Shown here: piece after piece, positions 1 through 6,223 of the stretch
How the letters are laid out: the number at the start of each line of letters is the position of its first letter
How positions within the stretch are numbered: the first letter of the stretch is position 1
Source of the DNA: an uncultured Erysipelotrichales bacterium
Lineage (GTDB): Bacteria; Bacillota_I; Bacilli_A; Erysipelotrichales; Coprobacillaceae
Assembly: GCA_910579135.1 (NCBI GenBank)
Contig: CAJTTM010000052.1
Location: 1-13,212, forward strand
Length of the DNA stretch: 13,212 bases
Direction of reading: 5' to 3'
The notes under the pieces: model-generated
Told to the model about the DNA's origin: nothing
The model's input: only the letters and a program-made list of their open reading frames with translations
The model's database searches: none
Made by a program: the position numbers and the translations under genes

Positions 1-32
1 ATTGTCCTTTTTTGATAGACTGTATTAATATT

Positions 33-51
33 TTATTTCGTTACAGCCTCT
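33..51 (-). repeat. 19-nt repeat copy A, just after the stop of the minus-strand membrane gene
   Basis: Read on the minus strand, this begins AGAGGCTGTAACG and is identical over 19 nt to plus-strand positions 13158-13176. It starts two bases past the stop codon (56-54) of the 119-residue membrane protein gene. At the other end of the window the same sequence follows thiN, where it is the 5' arm of a terminator hairpin. Here no convincing 3' arm is visible: the best pairing inside the window is AGGCTGT with ACAGTCT (about 7 bp with a G-U pair) and no T tract follows. A 3' arm may lie left of the window edge. On the plus strand the CAGCCTC end runs into five Ts, so it could instead close a terminator for a gene to the left. 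Confidence 0.6.
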
Positions 52-53
52 TT

Positions 54-413
54 TTAAATATCCTTTTTTTGAGCTAATAGTTCTTTTTTTATTTTAAAAC
101 GATTAAGTTCATGTAAAATCACTTTTCTTGTTTTAGAAGTTAAATATTCTGCAATCAAAACTGATGATAACATGAATAATATTAAAATAACTGGTGTAAT
201 ATAAACAAAGAAAAATTCATCTGATAAAAAATAACAAATTAAAGAAATAATAACTGCTATTAAAGCATGTTTTAATTGACGAAAGCTTAAAAACTGTTTA
301 TACATTTCCTCTCTTACAGTATTATATGATGCTTGAAGCATGGAAATAATTTGACTGCATGATTCAACGGTTAATTCATATTCGTTGATATTAGTTTGAA
401 TATCAATTTTCAT
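54..413 (-). CDS. small membrane protein with two predicted TM helices, function unknown
   Basis: I do not recognise this 119-residue protein. The N-terminal ~45 residues are soluble and polar. They are followed by two hydrophobic stretches, about residues 49-66 and 69-90, separated by a short acidic/aromatic turn (SDEFFF). The C-terminal tail of about 28 residues is Lys/Arg-rich and is probably cytoplasmic by the positive-inside rule. There is no signal peptide or known catalytic motif. The start is well supported: GGAGG (425-421) lies 7 nt before the ATG, with a TATAAT -10 upstream at 442-437. The gene is transcribed alone, divergently from the DUF5662 gene. The tail is helical and charged, so a membrane-anchored partner or scaffold role is possible, but nothing in the sequence establishes one. 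Confidence 0.75.
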   Translation of the reverse strand: MKIDIQTNINEYELTVESCSQIISMLQASYNTVREEMYKQFLSFRQLKHALIAVIISLICYFLSDEFFFVYITPVILILFMLSSVLIAEYLTSKTRKVILHELNRFKIKKELLAQKKDI

Positions 414-436
414 TTTGTTACCTCCATAACGTTTCT

Positions 437-442
437 ATTATA
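437..442 (-). promoter_or_regulatory. -10 element of the small membrane protein gene
   Basis: On the minus strand positions 442-437 read TATAAT, a perfect sigma-A -10, giving an inferred start about 17 nt before the ATG. The -35 region at the right distance (about 464-459, TTTTCT) is poor, so promoter strength is uncertain. Confidence 0.5.
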
Positions 443-469
443 ACATAAGATAAAAAAAAGAAAAGAAGA

Positions 470-498
470 TTTACTCCAACAAAGAAATTAGGTATACT
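470..498 (+). promoter_or_regulatory. promoter of the DUF5662 gene
   Basis: A -35-like TTTACT (470-475) and a -10 TATACT (493-498) are separated by exactly 17 bp. The predicted start near 505 leaves a very short leader before the ATG at 517, with AAGGGTG (503-509) as Shine-Dalgarno. That places the Shine-Dalgarno right at the inferred start site, so either the leader is minimal or transcription begins slightly upstream. Confidence 0.5.
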
Positions 499-516
499 AA
501 ATAAGGGTGATAAACA

Positions 517-1035
517 ATGAATATAAAAGGACACTTTATGACAATTACAAGACATAAAATTAAAGTAGGACAACTATGTTTTAGAGTAGGATTATATAAA
601 CAGGGGTTATTACATGATTTATCTAAATATTCTCCTACTGAATTTATAACAGGCTGTCGTTATTATCAAGGAACACGTTCTCCAAATTCTGCTGAACGTG
701 AAAAATTAGGTTATTCACTAGCCTGGTTACATCATAAAGGAAGAAATAAACATCATTGGGAATTTTGGGTTGATTTTACTCGAAAAGGAGTAATAGCAGC
801 AAAAATGCCTAATCGATATGTTGTAGAGATGTTTTGTGATAGGGTTGCTGCTAGTTTGATATATCGAGGAAAAGATTATAAGGATAGTGATCCTATTGAT
901 TATTATAACGGAGGAAAAGATAGTTATATCATGCATCCTCAAACAAGAGAATTATTAGAATCTTTATTAATTTATTTAAAAGAAAATGGTTTAGATAAAA
1001 CTGTTTCATATATTAAAAATAATTTTGAATATTGA
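517..1035 (+). CDS. DUF5662 family protein, function unknown
   Basis: This 172-residue protein matches the DUF5662 family as I know it: an N-terminal HF..ITRHK..V..CFRVGLY segment, then QGLLHDLSKYSPTEF (residues 29-43), YYQGTRSPN (49-57) and AWLHHKGRNKHHWEFW (69-84). The family is uncharacterised. The conserved His/Asp residues H33-D34, H72-H73, H79-H80 and D108 resemble an HD-type metal-binding helical fold, which would suggest a phosphohydrolase-like activity; that is inference. There is no signal peptide or membrane segment, so it should be cytosolic. The start at 517 includes the N-terminal residues typical of the family. An alternative ATG at 538 also has a plausible site (AAAGG 526-530). 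It is a single gene with its own promoter, and ald follows from a separate one. Confidence 0.85.
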   Translation: MNIKGHFMTITRHKIKVGQLCFRVGLYKQGLLHDLSKYSPTEFITGCRYYQGTRSPNSAEREKLGYSLAWLHHKGRNKHHWEFWVDFTRKGVIAAKMPNRYVVEMFCDRVAASLIYRGKDYKDSDPIDYYNGGKDSYIMHPQTRELLESLLIYLKENGLDKTVSYIKNNFEY

Positions 1036-1038
1036 GAA

Positions 1039-1068
1039 TTTAAAGAAAAGGGTATCATATGATATAAT
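1039..1068 (+). promoter_or_regulatory. ald promoter with extended -10
   Basis: A perfect TATAAT (1063-1068) is preceded by TG at 1060-1061, forming an extended -10 (TGA-TATAAT). The -35 is weak: TTTAAA at 1039-1044 with an 18-bp spacer. Transcription is inferred to start near 1075, just after the DUF5662 stop codon at 1033-1035. Confidence 0.65.
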
Positions 1069-1080
1069 GTTCGAATAAAA

Positions 1081-1086
1081 AAGGAG
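1081..1086 (+). promoter_or_regulatory. ribosome binding site that fixes the ald start
   Basis: AAGGAG lies only 2 nt from the ATG at 1089 but 8 nt from the ATG at 1095. The second is therefore the functional start. Confidence 0.8.
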
Positions 1087-1094
1087 AGATGAAA

Positions 1095-2204
1095 ATGATT
1101 ATAGGAATTCCAAAGGAAATAAAAAATAATGAAAATCGTGTTTCTTTAACACCTGCTGGAGTATATAGCCTTGTAAAAGAAGGACATAGTGTTTTAGTAG
1201 AAAAAGGGGCAGGTGTAGGAAGTGGATTTAGTGATGAAGAATATCAACAAGCAGGAGCAATTCTTTGTGATGTTGAAGAAGTTTTCAAAAAAGCTAATAT
1301 GATTGTGAAAGTGAAAGAATATTTAGAAAGTGAATATAAATATTTAAGAGAAGATCAACTTGTATTCACATATCTTCATATTGCAAATGATAAACCATTT
1401 GCAGATGCATTGATTCAATCAAAAACATCTGCTATTGCATATGAAACGATTATTGGAAAGAATAATTCATTACCATTATTAACACCAATGAGTGAAGTTG
1501 CAGGAAGAATGGCTGTTCAAGTAGGAGCGAATATGTTACAAAAAGCTAATGGTGGAAGCGGTGTTTTACTTGGAGGGGTTCCAGGTGTAATGCCAGCTAA
1601 TGTTGTTATTATTGGTGGTGGAGTTGTTGGATTTAATGCTGCTAGAATAGCAAGTGGACTTGGTGCCCAAGTACAAGTATTTGATATTGATGCTCAAAGA
1701 ATGGCATATATTGATGATGTCAGCAATGGAACTATTCATACTGTTTATAATAATGAATACAATTTAAAAGAAGCTTTAAAACAAGCTGATTTAGTTGTTG
1801 GAGCTGTTTTGATTCCTGGTGCTAAAGCTCCAAAATTAGTTACTGAAGATATGGTTAAATTAATGAAAAAGGGCAGTGCAATTGTAGATGTTGCGATCGA
1901 TCAAGGAGGCTGTATTGAAACTTGTGATCATACAACAACACATGATCATCCAACTTTTGAAAAACATGGCGTTTTACATTATTCGGTCGCAAATATGCCA
2001 GGTGCAGTTCCAAGAACTTCAACTTTAGCTTTATCTAATGCAACATTACCTTATATTATTGAGCTTGCAAATGATGGATTAGGAGCTTTAAAGGAAGATG
2101 AAGGATTTATGAAGGGATTAAATACACATCAAGGTTTCTTTACATGTGAAGCAGTTGCGAAAGCATTAGATGGAACTTATCATGATCCAAGAGAATTATT
2201 ATAA
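1095..2204 (+). CDS. ald: alanine dehydrogenase (NAD-dependent)
   Basis: This enzyme reversibly deaminates L-alanine to pyruvate, ammonia and NADH in the cytosol. With the start at 1095 the protein has 369 residues and begins MIIGIPKEIKNNENRV, the canonical Ald N-terminus; the upstream ATG at 1089 would add two residues and sits too close to the ribosome binding site. Active-site residues known from the family are present: R15 (ENRV), K74 (VKVKE), H95 (TYLHIA) and D269 (VAIDQGG). The Rossmann NAD site is VVIIGGGVVGFNAARIA (170-186), followed by the acidic end of beta-2 (VFDID, 195-199). The length is normal for the family. The gene is monocistronic, with an extended -10 promoter upstream and a terminator right after the stop. 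A role in alanine catabolism or NADH balance is expected. Confidence 0.96.
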   Translation: MIIGIPKEIKNNENRVSLTPAGVYSLVKEGHSVLVEKGAGVGSGFSDEEYQQAGAILCDVEEVFKKANMIVKVKEYLESEYKYLREDQLVFTYLHIANDKPFADALIQSKTSAIAYETIIGKNNSLPLLTPMSEVAGRMAVQVGANMLQKANGGSGVLLGGVPGVMPANVVIIGGGVVGFNAARIASGLGAQVQVFDIDAQRMAYIDDVSNGTIHTVYNNEYNLKEALKQADLVVGAVLIPGAKAPKLVTEDMVKLMKKGSAIVDVAIDQGGCIETCDHTTTHDHPTFEKHGVLHYSVANMPGAVPRTSTLALSNATLPYIIELANDGLGALKEDEGFMKGLNTHQGFFTCEAVAKALDGTYHDPRELL

Positions 2205-2210
2205 AAATAA

Positions 2211-2246
2211 GCTAACTGGAGTTATTGATCTCTAGTTAGTTTTTTT
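2211..2246 (+). terminator. rho-independent terminator of ald
   Basis: CTAACTGGAG (2212-2221) pairs with CTCTAGTTAG (2230-2239) in a 10-bp stem with one G-U pair and an 8-nt loop. It is followed directly by seven Ts (2240-2246). It lies 7 nt after the ald stop codon. Confidence 0.9.
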
Positions 2247-2282
2247 GTATATATTTATTGAGTATGTGAACAATGAACGCTT

Positions 2283-2308
2283 AAAATGTAATCAAATGAT
2301 TGCATTTT
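2283..2308. repeat. inverted repeat at the convergent ald / Crp-Fnr gene ends
   Basis: AAAATGTAATC (2283-2293) pairs with GATTGCATTTT (2298-2308) over 11 bp (one G-T) around an AAAT loop. It abuts the stop codon (2310-2308) of the minus-strand regulator. On the plus strand it is followed by a short T run, so it may be a weak bidirectional terminator. Its half-sites, TGTAATC and GATTGCA, nearly repeat those of the 16-bp palindrome upstream of the same regulator, but are spaced 4 bp apart instead of 2, so a protein-binding role is also possible. Confidence 0.5.
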
Positions 2309-2964
2309 TAAATATTTTTATAAGCATATTCTTTTAAGGCTTCTTTATCTTTAATAATCACTTTTTTGTACTTTAATTGAATCCATCCATTCTCTTTAAA
2401 TTCATTTAATATTTTAGTAACAGTTACTCTTTGTAAGCTTGTACATTCTGCTATTTCTTGATGAGAATAAGGAAGACAATTTTCTTGGATCTCTAAAGAC
2501 TTATCAGGATGATCAGTCATCTCTAATAGGAAATCTGCAATTCTTTCACCAGAATCAAAGAAACATAATCTTCTTACTTGATGTGATAAGTTTTTTACTG
2601 TTTTAGATAATAAAATAAATATTTCTTTGACAAGCTCTGGAGATTCTTTAAAATAAGGTAAAAGATCATCAATAGAACAAGTAATTAATTCGACATCATT
2701 AATAGCTTCAACGCTTGTTAATCGAGAAGATTTTAAAAAGAAATCTGACTCTCCAAAAACCCGCCCCTCACCGATAATATCAATAGTTAAATCTTTTCCT
2801 TCTTGATTCATTAAATAAGCTCTTACTCTTCCTTTTTTTATAAAATAAAAATTATTAGAAATATCTTCTTGAAAATAAATTGTTTGTGATGGTTTAAAGT
2901 ATTGAATCTGTCCTGCTTTTTCAATATAAGGAAGTAAGGATTTCTTAATTTGTAAATTATTCAT
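2308..2964 (-). CDS. Crp/Fnr-family transcriptional regulator
   Basis: This 218-residue protein has the Crp/Fnr layout. An N-terminal cyclic-nucleotide-binding-type beta barrel spans about 20-110 (YFKPSQTIYFQED, FYFIKKGRVRAYL, GEGRVFGESDFF). A dimerisation helix follows at about 108-136, then a C-terminal winged helix at about 138-210. The recognition helix is probably TSLQRVTVTKILNEF (175-189). Cysteines at 96, 134, 163 and 174 do not form the N-terminal cluster of E. coli FNR or the C-terminal cluster of B. subtilis Fnr, so oxygen sensing by an Fe-S centre is not evident. By rough alignment the cAMP-contacting Ser of Crp is replaced by L82, so the ligand is unknown. The ATG is preceded by GGAGGG (2974-2969). 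The gene is divergent from the YitT gene and shares a palindromic operator with it, suggesting autoregulation and control of yitT. Confidence 0.9.
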   Translation of the reverse strand: MNNLQIKKSLLPYIEKAGQIQYFKPSQTIYFQEDISNNFYFIKKGRVRAYLMNQEGKDLTIDIIGEGRVFGESDFFLKSSRLTSVEAINDVELITCSIDDLLPYFKESPELVKEIFILLSKTVKNLSHQVRRLCFFDSGERIADFLLEMTDHPDKSLEIQENCLPYSHQEIAECTSLQRVTVTKILNEFKENGWIQLKYKKVIIKDKEALKEYAYKNI

Positions 2965-2977
2965 AATTCCCTCCGAT

Positions 2978-2993
2978 TGTAATCTAGATTACA
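2978..2993. promoter_or_regulatory. perfect 16-bp palindrome, candidate Crp/Fnr operator
   Basis: TGTAATCTAGATTACA is a perfect palindrome of the TGTnA-N6-TnACA type bound by Crp/Fnr proteins. Its centre (2985.5) is 41.5 bp upstream of the start point inferred from the plus-strand -10 at 3015-3020. That is the class II activator position. On the minus strand it lies about 13-28 bp downstream of the regulator's inferred start point and just upstream of its Shine-Dalgarno, a position suited to autorepression. Binding by the adjacent regulator is inference from proximity and symmetry. Confidence 0.7.
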
Positions 2994-3012
2994 TTTTATT
3001 TTGTTTAAACCT

Positions 3013-3018
3013 ATTATA
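3013..3018 (-). promoter_or_regulatory. -10 element of the Crp/Fnr gene
   Basis: The minus strand reads TATAAT at 3018-3013, a perfect -10, with a start inferred near 3006. No good -35 is visible about 17 bp upstream. It overlaps the divergent yitT -10 (3015-3020) by four bases. Confidence 0.6.
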
Positions 3019-3020
3019 CT
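3015..3020 (+). promoter_or_regulatory. -10 element of the yitT-family gene
   Basis: TATACT, preceded by no recognisable -35 (CATTTT at the 17-bp position). A weak -35 together with a Crp/Fnr-type palindrome at -41.5 is typical of an activator-dependent promoter. Confidence 0.6.
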
Positions 3021-3028
3021 ACACACTA

Positions 3029-3033
3029 GGAGG
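3029..3033 (+). promoter_or_regulatory. ribosome binding site that fixes the yitT-family start
   Basis: GGAGG is followed after one base by an ATG at 3035, which is too close. The ATG at 3041 has an ideal 7-nt spacing and is chosen as the start. Confidence 0.8.
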
Positions 3034-3040
3034 GATGAAT

Positions 3041-3898
3041 ATGCAAAAATTAAATTTATTATTAAAAATTGTTTTAGGTAATTTATTATTAGCTTTATCA
3101 GTTAATTTATTTATTATTCCATTTTCATTTATTTCTGGAGGATCAACAGGATTTGCTTTGATCATTCAACATATAACATCATTACCATTTACAATTATTG
3201 TTACAAGTATTAATGTTGTCATGTTTGTAATTGGTTTTCTAACTTTAGGAAAAACATTTGCGATTACAACATTGATTTCAACAATTATTTATCCAATGTT
3301 TATTCAATTAACATCATCTTTTAGTGAAATTTTTGTTCTTACAAACGATCCATTGGTTGCTTGTATTGTAGGCGGAGCATTAAATGGATTAGCATTAGGG
3401 TTAGTGATTCAATCTGGTGCCTCAACAGGAGGATTAGATATTCCACCATTGATCATTCAAAAATATTTTCATATCAATATAGCAGTAACAATGTATATCT
3501 TAGATACTATTATATTATTAGTACAAATGTTCTTTTCTGATATAGGAGGAATACTTTGTGGTTTAATTCTTGTGGTAACAACATCTTTTGTGATGAATCA
3601 AGTACTAACTTTTGGTAAATCACAGTTCCAAATCATGATTATTACTTCTCATTATGAAGAAATGAGAAAATCAATATTAAAGGATTTAAATAAAGGTTTA
3701 ACAATGTTCATGATAGAAACAGGATATTTACGTCATGAAGAAAAAGCTTTATCTCTTATTGCTTCTCAAAAGGATCTACATACAATTCAAATGAAAGTTA
3801 ATGAATTAGATGATCAAGCATTTATGATTATTTCTAAAGTACAAGAAGTAAGAGGGTTGGGTTTTAAACCTTGGAAAAATTTAGATATGCATTCATAA
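3041..3898 (+). CDS. YitT-family membrane protein (YitT/DUF161 domain plus DUF2179)
   Basis: The 285-residue protein has the two-part YitT architecture. Hydrophobic helices fall at roughly residues 7-28, 36-48, 50-70, 74-92, 105-125, 149-165 and 168-186. They carry the family signatures NLFIIPFSFISGGSTG (22-37) and GASTGGLDI (126-134). A cytosolic C-terminal DUF2179 domain lies at about 222-276 (ETGYLRHEEKALSLI, DDQAFMIISKVQEVRGLGF). The family is widespread in Firmicutes, often in several paralogues per genome, and has no firmly established function; transport or signalling at the membrane has been proposed. The gene is alone between its promoter and a terminator. Its divergent Crp/Fnr neighbour and the palindrome at -41.5 suggest that it is the regulator's direct target. 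Family assignment is secure, function is not. Confidence 0.93.
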   Translation: MQKLNLLLKIVLGNLLLALSVNLFIIPFSFISGGSTGFALIIQHITSLPFTIIVTSINVVMFVIGFLTLGKTFAITTLISTIIYPMFIQLTSSFSEIFVLTNDPLVACIVGGALNGLALGLVIQSGASTGGLDIPPLIIQKYFHINIAVTMYILDTIILLVQMFFSDIGGILCGLILVVTTSFVMNQVLTFGKSQFQIMIITSHYEEMRKSILKDLNKGLTMFMIETGYLRHEEKALSLIASQKDLHTIQMKVNELDDQAFMIISKVQEVRGLGFKPWKNLDMHS

Positions 3899-3913
3899 AG
3901 ATAAATAAATAAA

Positions 3914-3973
3914 ATGAAGGACTTTAGCTCATAATGATTTGCTTAGAGGAAAGAAGTTCTTCATCTTTTTTTT
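3914..3973 (+). terminator. terminator of the yitT-family gene, with an unusually long loop
   Basis: ATGAAGGACTTT (3914-3925) pairs with GAAGTTCTTCAT (3953-3964) over 12 bp with two G-U pairs. Eight Ts (3966-3973) follow after one C. The loop is 27 nt, longer than usual, and shows only 3-bp internal pairings. Confidence 0.8.
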
Positions 3974-3987
3974 AAAGCGAAGAAGTG

Positions 3988-4016
3988 TTGGAGCTTTTAT
4001 AAAAAGATGATATAAT
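3988..4016 (+). promoter_or_regulatory. promoter of the priA-thiN operon
   Basis: A TATAAT -10 (4011-4016) is preceded by TG (4008-4009), giving an extended -10, and by TTGGAG (3988-3993) at a 17-bp spacing. The inferred start is near 4023, about 16 nt before the GTG start of priA. No other good promoter is evident before thiN. Confidence 0.65.
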
Positions 4017-4038
4017 ACATGATAAAGTAGGTGATAAA

Positions 4039-6222
4039 GTGTATATTGTAAAAGTATTGATTGAACATCCAGTTCATAGTTTAGATATGACTTTTGATTA
4101 TTTAAGCCATCAAAAAATTATGACAGGTGTTAGAGTAAATATTATTTTTAACCATCGTCGTATTGTTGGATATGTGGAAGACGAGGAATATACAACTTTT
4201 ACAAAAGAACAGTTGGAAGAAAAAGCTGGTTTTTCATTTTCTTTTATAGAATCTGTTATTGATGAAGAACCTTTATTAAATGAAGAATTAAAACAATTAG
4301 CTTCAACTCTATCTAAACTAACAATGTCACCTCGTATTTCATGTCTACAAGCTATGCTTCCAACTCAATTAAAACCAAGTACTCATAAAGCAGTAGGTAT
4401 TAAATATGTAAAAACTGTTGTTATTAAAGAATATGGAAAAGCTAAAACAAAAAAACAACAAGAATGTTTAGATTATTTAAAAGAATACCAAGAATTAAGT
4501 TTGAAAGATATTCCTTATAGCAAAGCTATTTTAGATAAATTAGAGGAACAAGGATTAATATGTTATAGACAAGTAGAAAATTATCGTAATCCTTATATCA
4601 TAGAAGAAAAAAAACAAGTTGTCACATTAACAAAACAACAACAAAATATAGTTAATCAAATTACTTCAAAAGAACCTTGCGTTTCACTTATTCATGGAGT
4701 AACAGGTTCAGGGAAAACAGAAGTGTATTTATCATTGGCTTCTTATTATATCCAAAGAGGAAAAAATGTCATTATGTTAGTTCCAGAAATATCGTTAACA
4801 CCAATGATGGTTAAAGTGTTTAAAGAAAGATTTGGAGAGAAAGTCGCAATTTTACATTCCCGATTATCATCGGGAGAAAAATATGATGAATATCGCAAAA
4901 TTAAAAGACAGGAAGTTCATATTATTGTAGGAGCAAGATCAGCCATCTTTGCGCCTATTGAAAATATTGGATTGATTATTTTAGATGAAGAACATGATGG
5001 AAGTTATAAACAAGAGAGTCATCCTCGTTATCATACAGCTCAAGTTGCAAAGATAAGAGCAAAATCTCATCATGCTCATGTTGTTTTAGGAAGTGCGACA
5101 CCATCATTAGAATCTTATTCAAGAGCTTTAAAAGGCGTTTATGATTTATATGAGTTAAAAGAACGTATTAATCAAAAACCTTTGCCTTATATAGAAATCA
5201 TTGACATGGTTGAATCAATGAAACAAAATAACTATACTCCTTTTTCTTATCCTTTAAGAAAGAAAATACAAGAAACGATTGATAAAGGTGAACAAGTTAT
5301 TTTGCTTTTAAATAAAAGAGGTTATGCATCAGTAGTTAGATGTAATGATTGTGGTGAAGTTGTAAAATGTCCTCATTGTGATGTGACTCTTACATATCAT
5401 AAAGAAGAAGGACAATTAAAATGTCATTATTGTGATTATACTCTTCCACTTGTAAAAACATGTCCAAATTGCCAAAGTTCAAAAATAAAGTTAATAGGAT
5501 ATGGAACAGAGAAGATAGAAGAAACAATTGAAAAGACATTTCATCACGCTTCAGTTATACGTTATGATGTAGATACAACCAGAAATAAAAATAGTCATTT
5601 AAAGTTGTTAGAACGCTTTAGAAATAAAGAAGCCAATATATTACTTGGAACACAAATGATTGCGAAAGGATTAGATTTTGAAAATGTCACTTTTGTAGGA
5701 GTATTAAATGCAGATTTATCATTAAATATTCCAGATTATCGTTCAAGTGAAAGAACCTTCCAATTACTATGCCAAGTTGCTGGTAGAAGTGGAAGAGGAA
5801 ATAAAAGTGGAACAGTTATGATTCAAACATATAATCCTGATCATTATGTTATAGAAGCTGTAAAAACGCATGATTATCAAGCGTTTTATCAAGAAGAAAT
5901 GAAATATCGTAGACTTGCGAAATATCCTCCATATTGTCATATGGTAAGCTTAATTATTCAATCAAAGAAGGAAGAAGATGTAAGACTATGTGCTAGTGAG
6001 ATTGCCCAATATTTAAATCAACATTTAACAAGAGCTCAAGTCTTAGGGCCTGCTAAAAGTATGATTTATAAAATGCAAGATATTTATAGAGAGAGAATAT
6101 TAGTAAAGTTTTTTGATGGAAGAATGATTTATGAAAATTTAAATAAGATATGTGATTATTATAGTAAAAATAAAAGAAAGGTAACTATAGTATGTGATTT
6201 TAATCCATACTCACAAATATAG
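4039..6222 (+). CDS. priA: primosomal protein N', replication restart helicase PriA
   Basis: PriA recognises stalled replication forks and reloads the replicative helicase. The 727-residue protein has an N-terminal fork-binding domain (about 1-105), a winged-helix region (about 130-185) and a superfamily 2 helicase core. Visible motifs are Walker A GVTGSGKT (220-227), Walker B with DEEH (316-319), GSATPS (351-356), QMIAKGLDF (539-547) and motif VI QVAGRSGRG (579-587). All eight zinc-binding cysteines that split the helicase core are present: C435, C438, C444, C447, C462, C465, C475 and C478. The start is GTG, preceded by AGGTG (4029-4033) five bases away; the encoded MYIVKVLIEHPV is a typical PriA N-terminus. 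It is the first gene of the operon. The stop is followed after one base by the rsmB ATG. Confidence 0.97.
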   Translation: MYIVKVLIEHPVHSLDMTFDYLSHQKIMTGVRVNIIFNHRRIVGYVEDEEYTTFTKEQLEEKAGFSFSFIESVIDEEPLLNEELKQLASTLSKLTMSPRISCLQAMLPTQLKPSTHKAVGIKYVKTVVIKEYGKAKTKKQQECLDYLKEYQELSLKDIPYSKAILDKLEEQGLICYRQVENYRNPYIIEEKKQVVTLTKQQQNIVNQITSKEPCVSLIHGVTGSGKTEVYLSLASYYIQRGKNVIMLVPEISLTPMMVKVFKERFGEKVAILHSRLSSGEKYDEYRKIKRQEVHIIVGARSAIFAPIENIGLIILDEEHDGSYKQESHPRYHTAQVAKIRAKSHHAHVVLGSATPSLESYSRALKGVYDLYELKERINQKPLPYIEIIDMVESMKQNNYTPFSYPLRKKIQETIDKGEQVILLLNKRGYASVVRCNDCGEVVKCPHCDVTLTYHKEEGQLKCHYCDYTLPLVKTCPNCQSSKIKLIGYGTEKIEETIEKTFHHASVIRYDVDTTRNKNSHLKLLERFRNKEANILLGTQMIAKGLDFENVTFVGVLNADLSLNIPDYRSSERTFQLLCQVAGRSGRGNKSGTVMIQTYNPDHYVIEAVKTHDYQAFYQEEMKYRRLAKYPPYCHMVSLIIQSKKEEDVRLCASEIAQYLNQHLTRAQVLGPAKSMIYKMQDIYRERILVKFFDGRMIYENLNKICDYYSKNKRKVTIVCDFNPYSQI

Positions 6223-6223
6223 T

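Noticed and set aside
727..942. Open frame on the minus strand inside the DUF5662 gene
   Set aside because: It lies wholly antisense to a well-supported family protein, has no ribosome binding site of its own that stands out, and its product has a low-complexity Ile/Ser composition typical of a shadow frame.
1089..1094. Upstream ATG as the ald start
   Set aside because: It is only 2 nt from the Shine-Dalgarno; the ATG at 1095 has 8-nt spacing and gives the canonical N-terminus.
3035..3040. Upstream ATG as the yitT-family start
   Set aside because: It directly abuts the AGGAGGG site, leaving almost no spacer; 3041 has 7 nt.
6194..6223. GTG start for rsmB inside priA
   Set aside because: The extra ten residues do not resemble the RsmB N-terminus and the nearest AAAGG is 12 nt away; not fully excluded.
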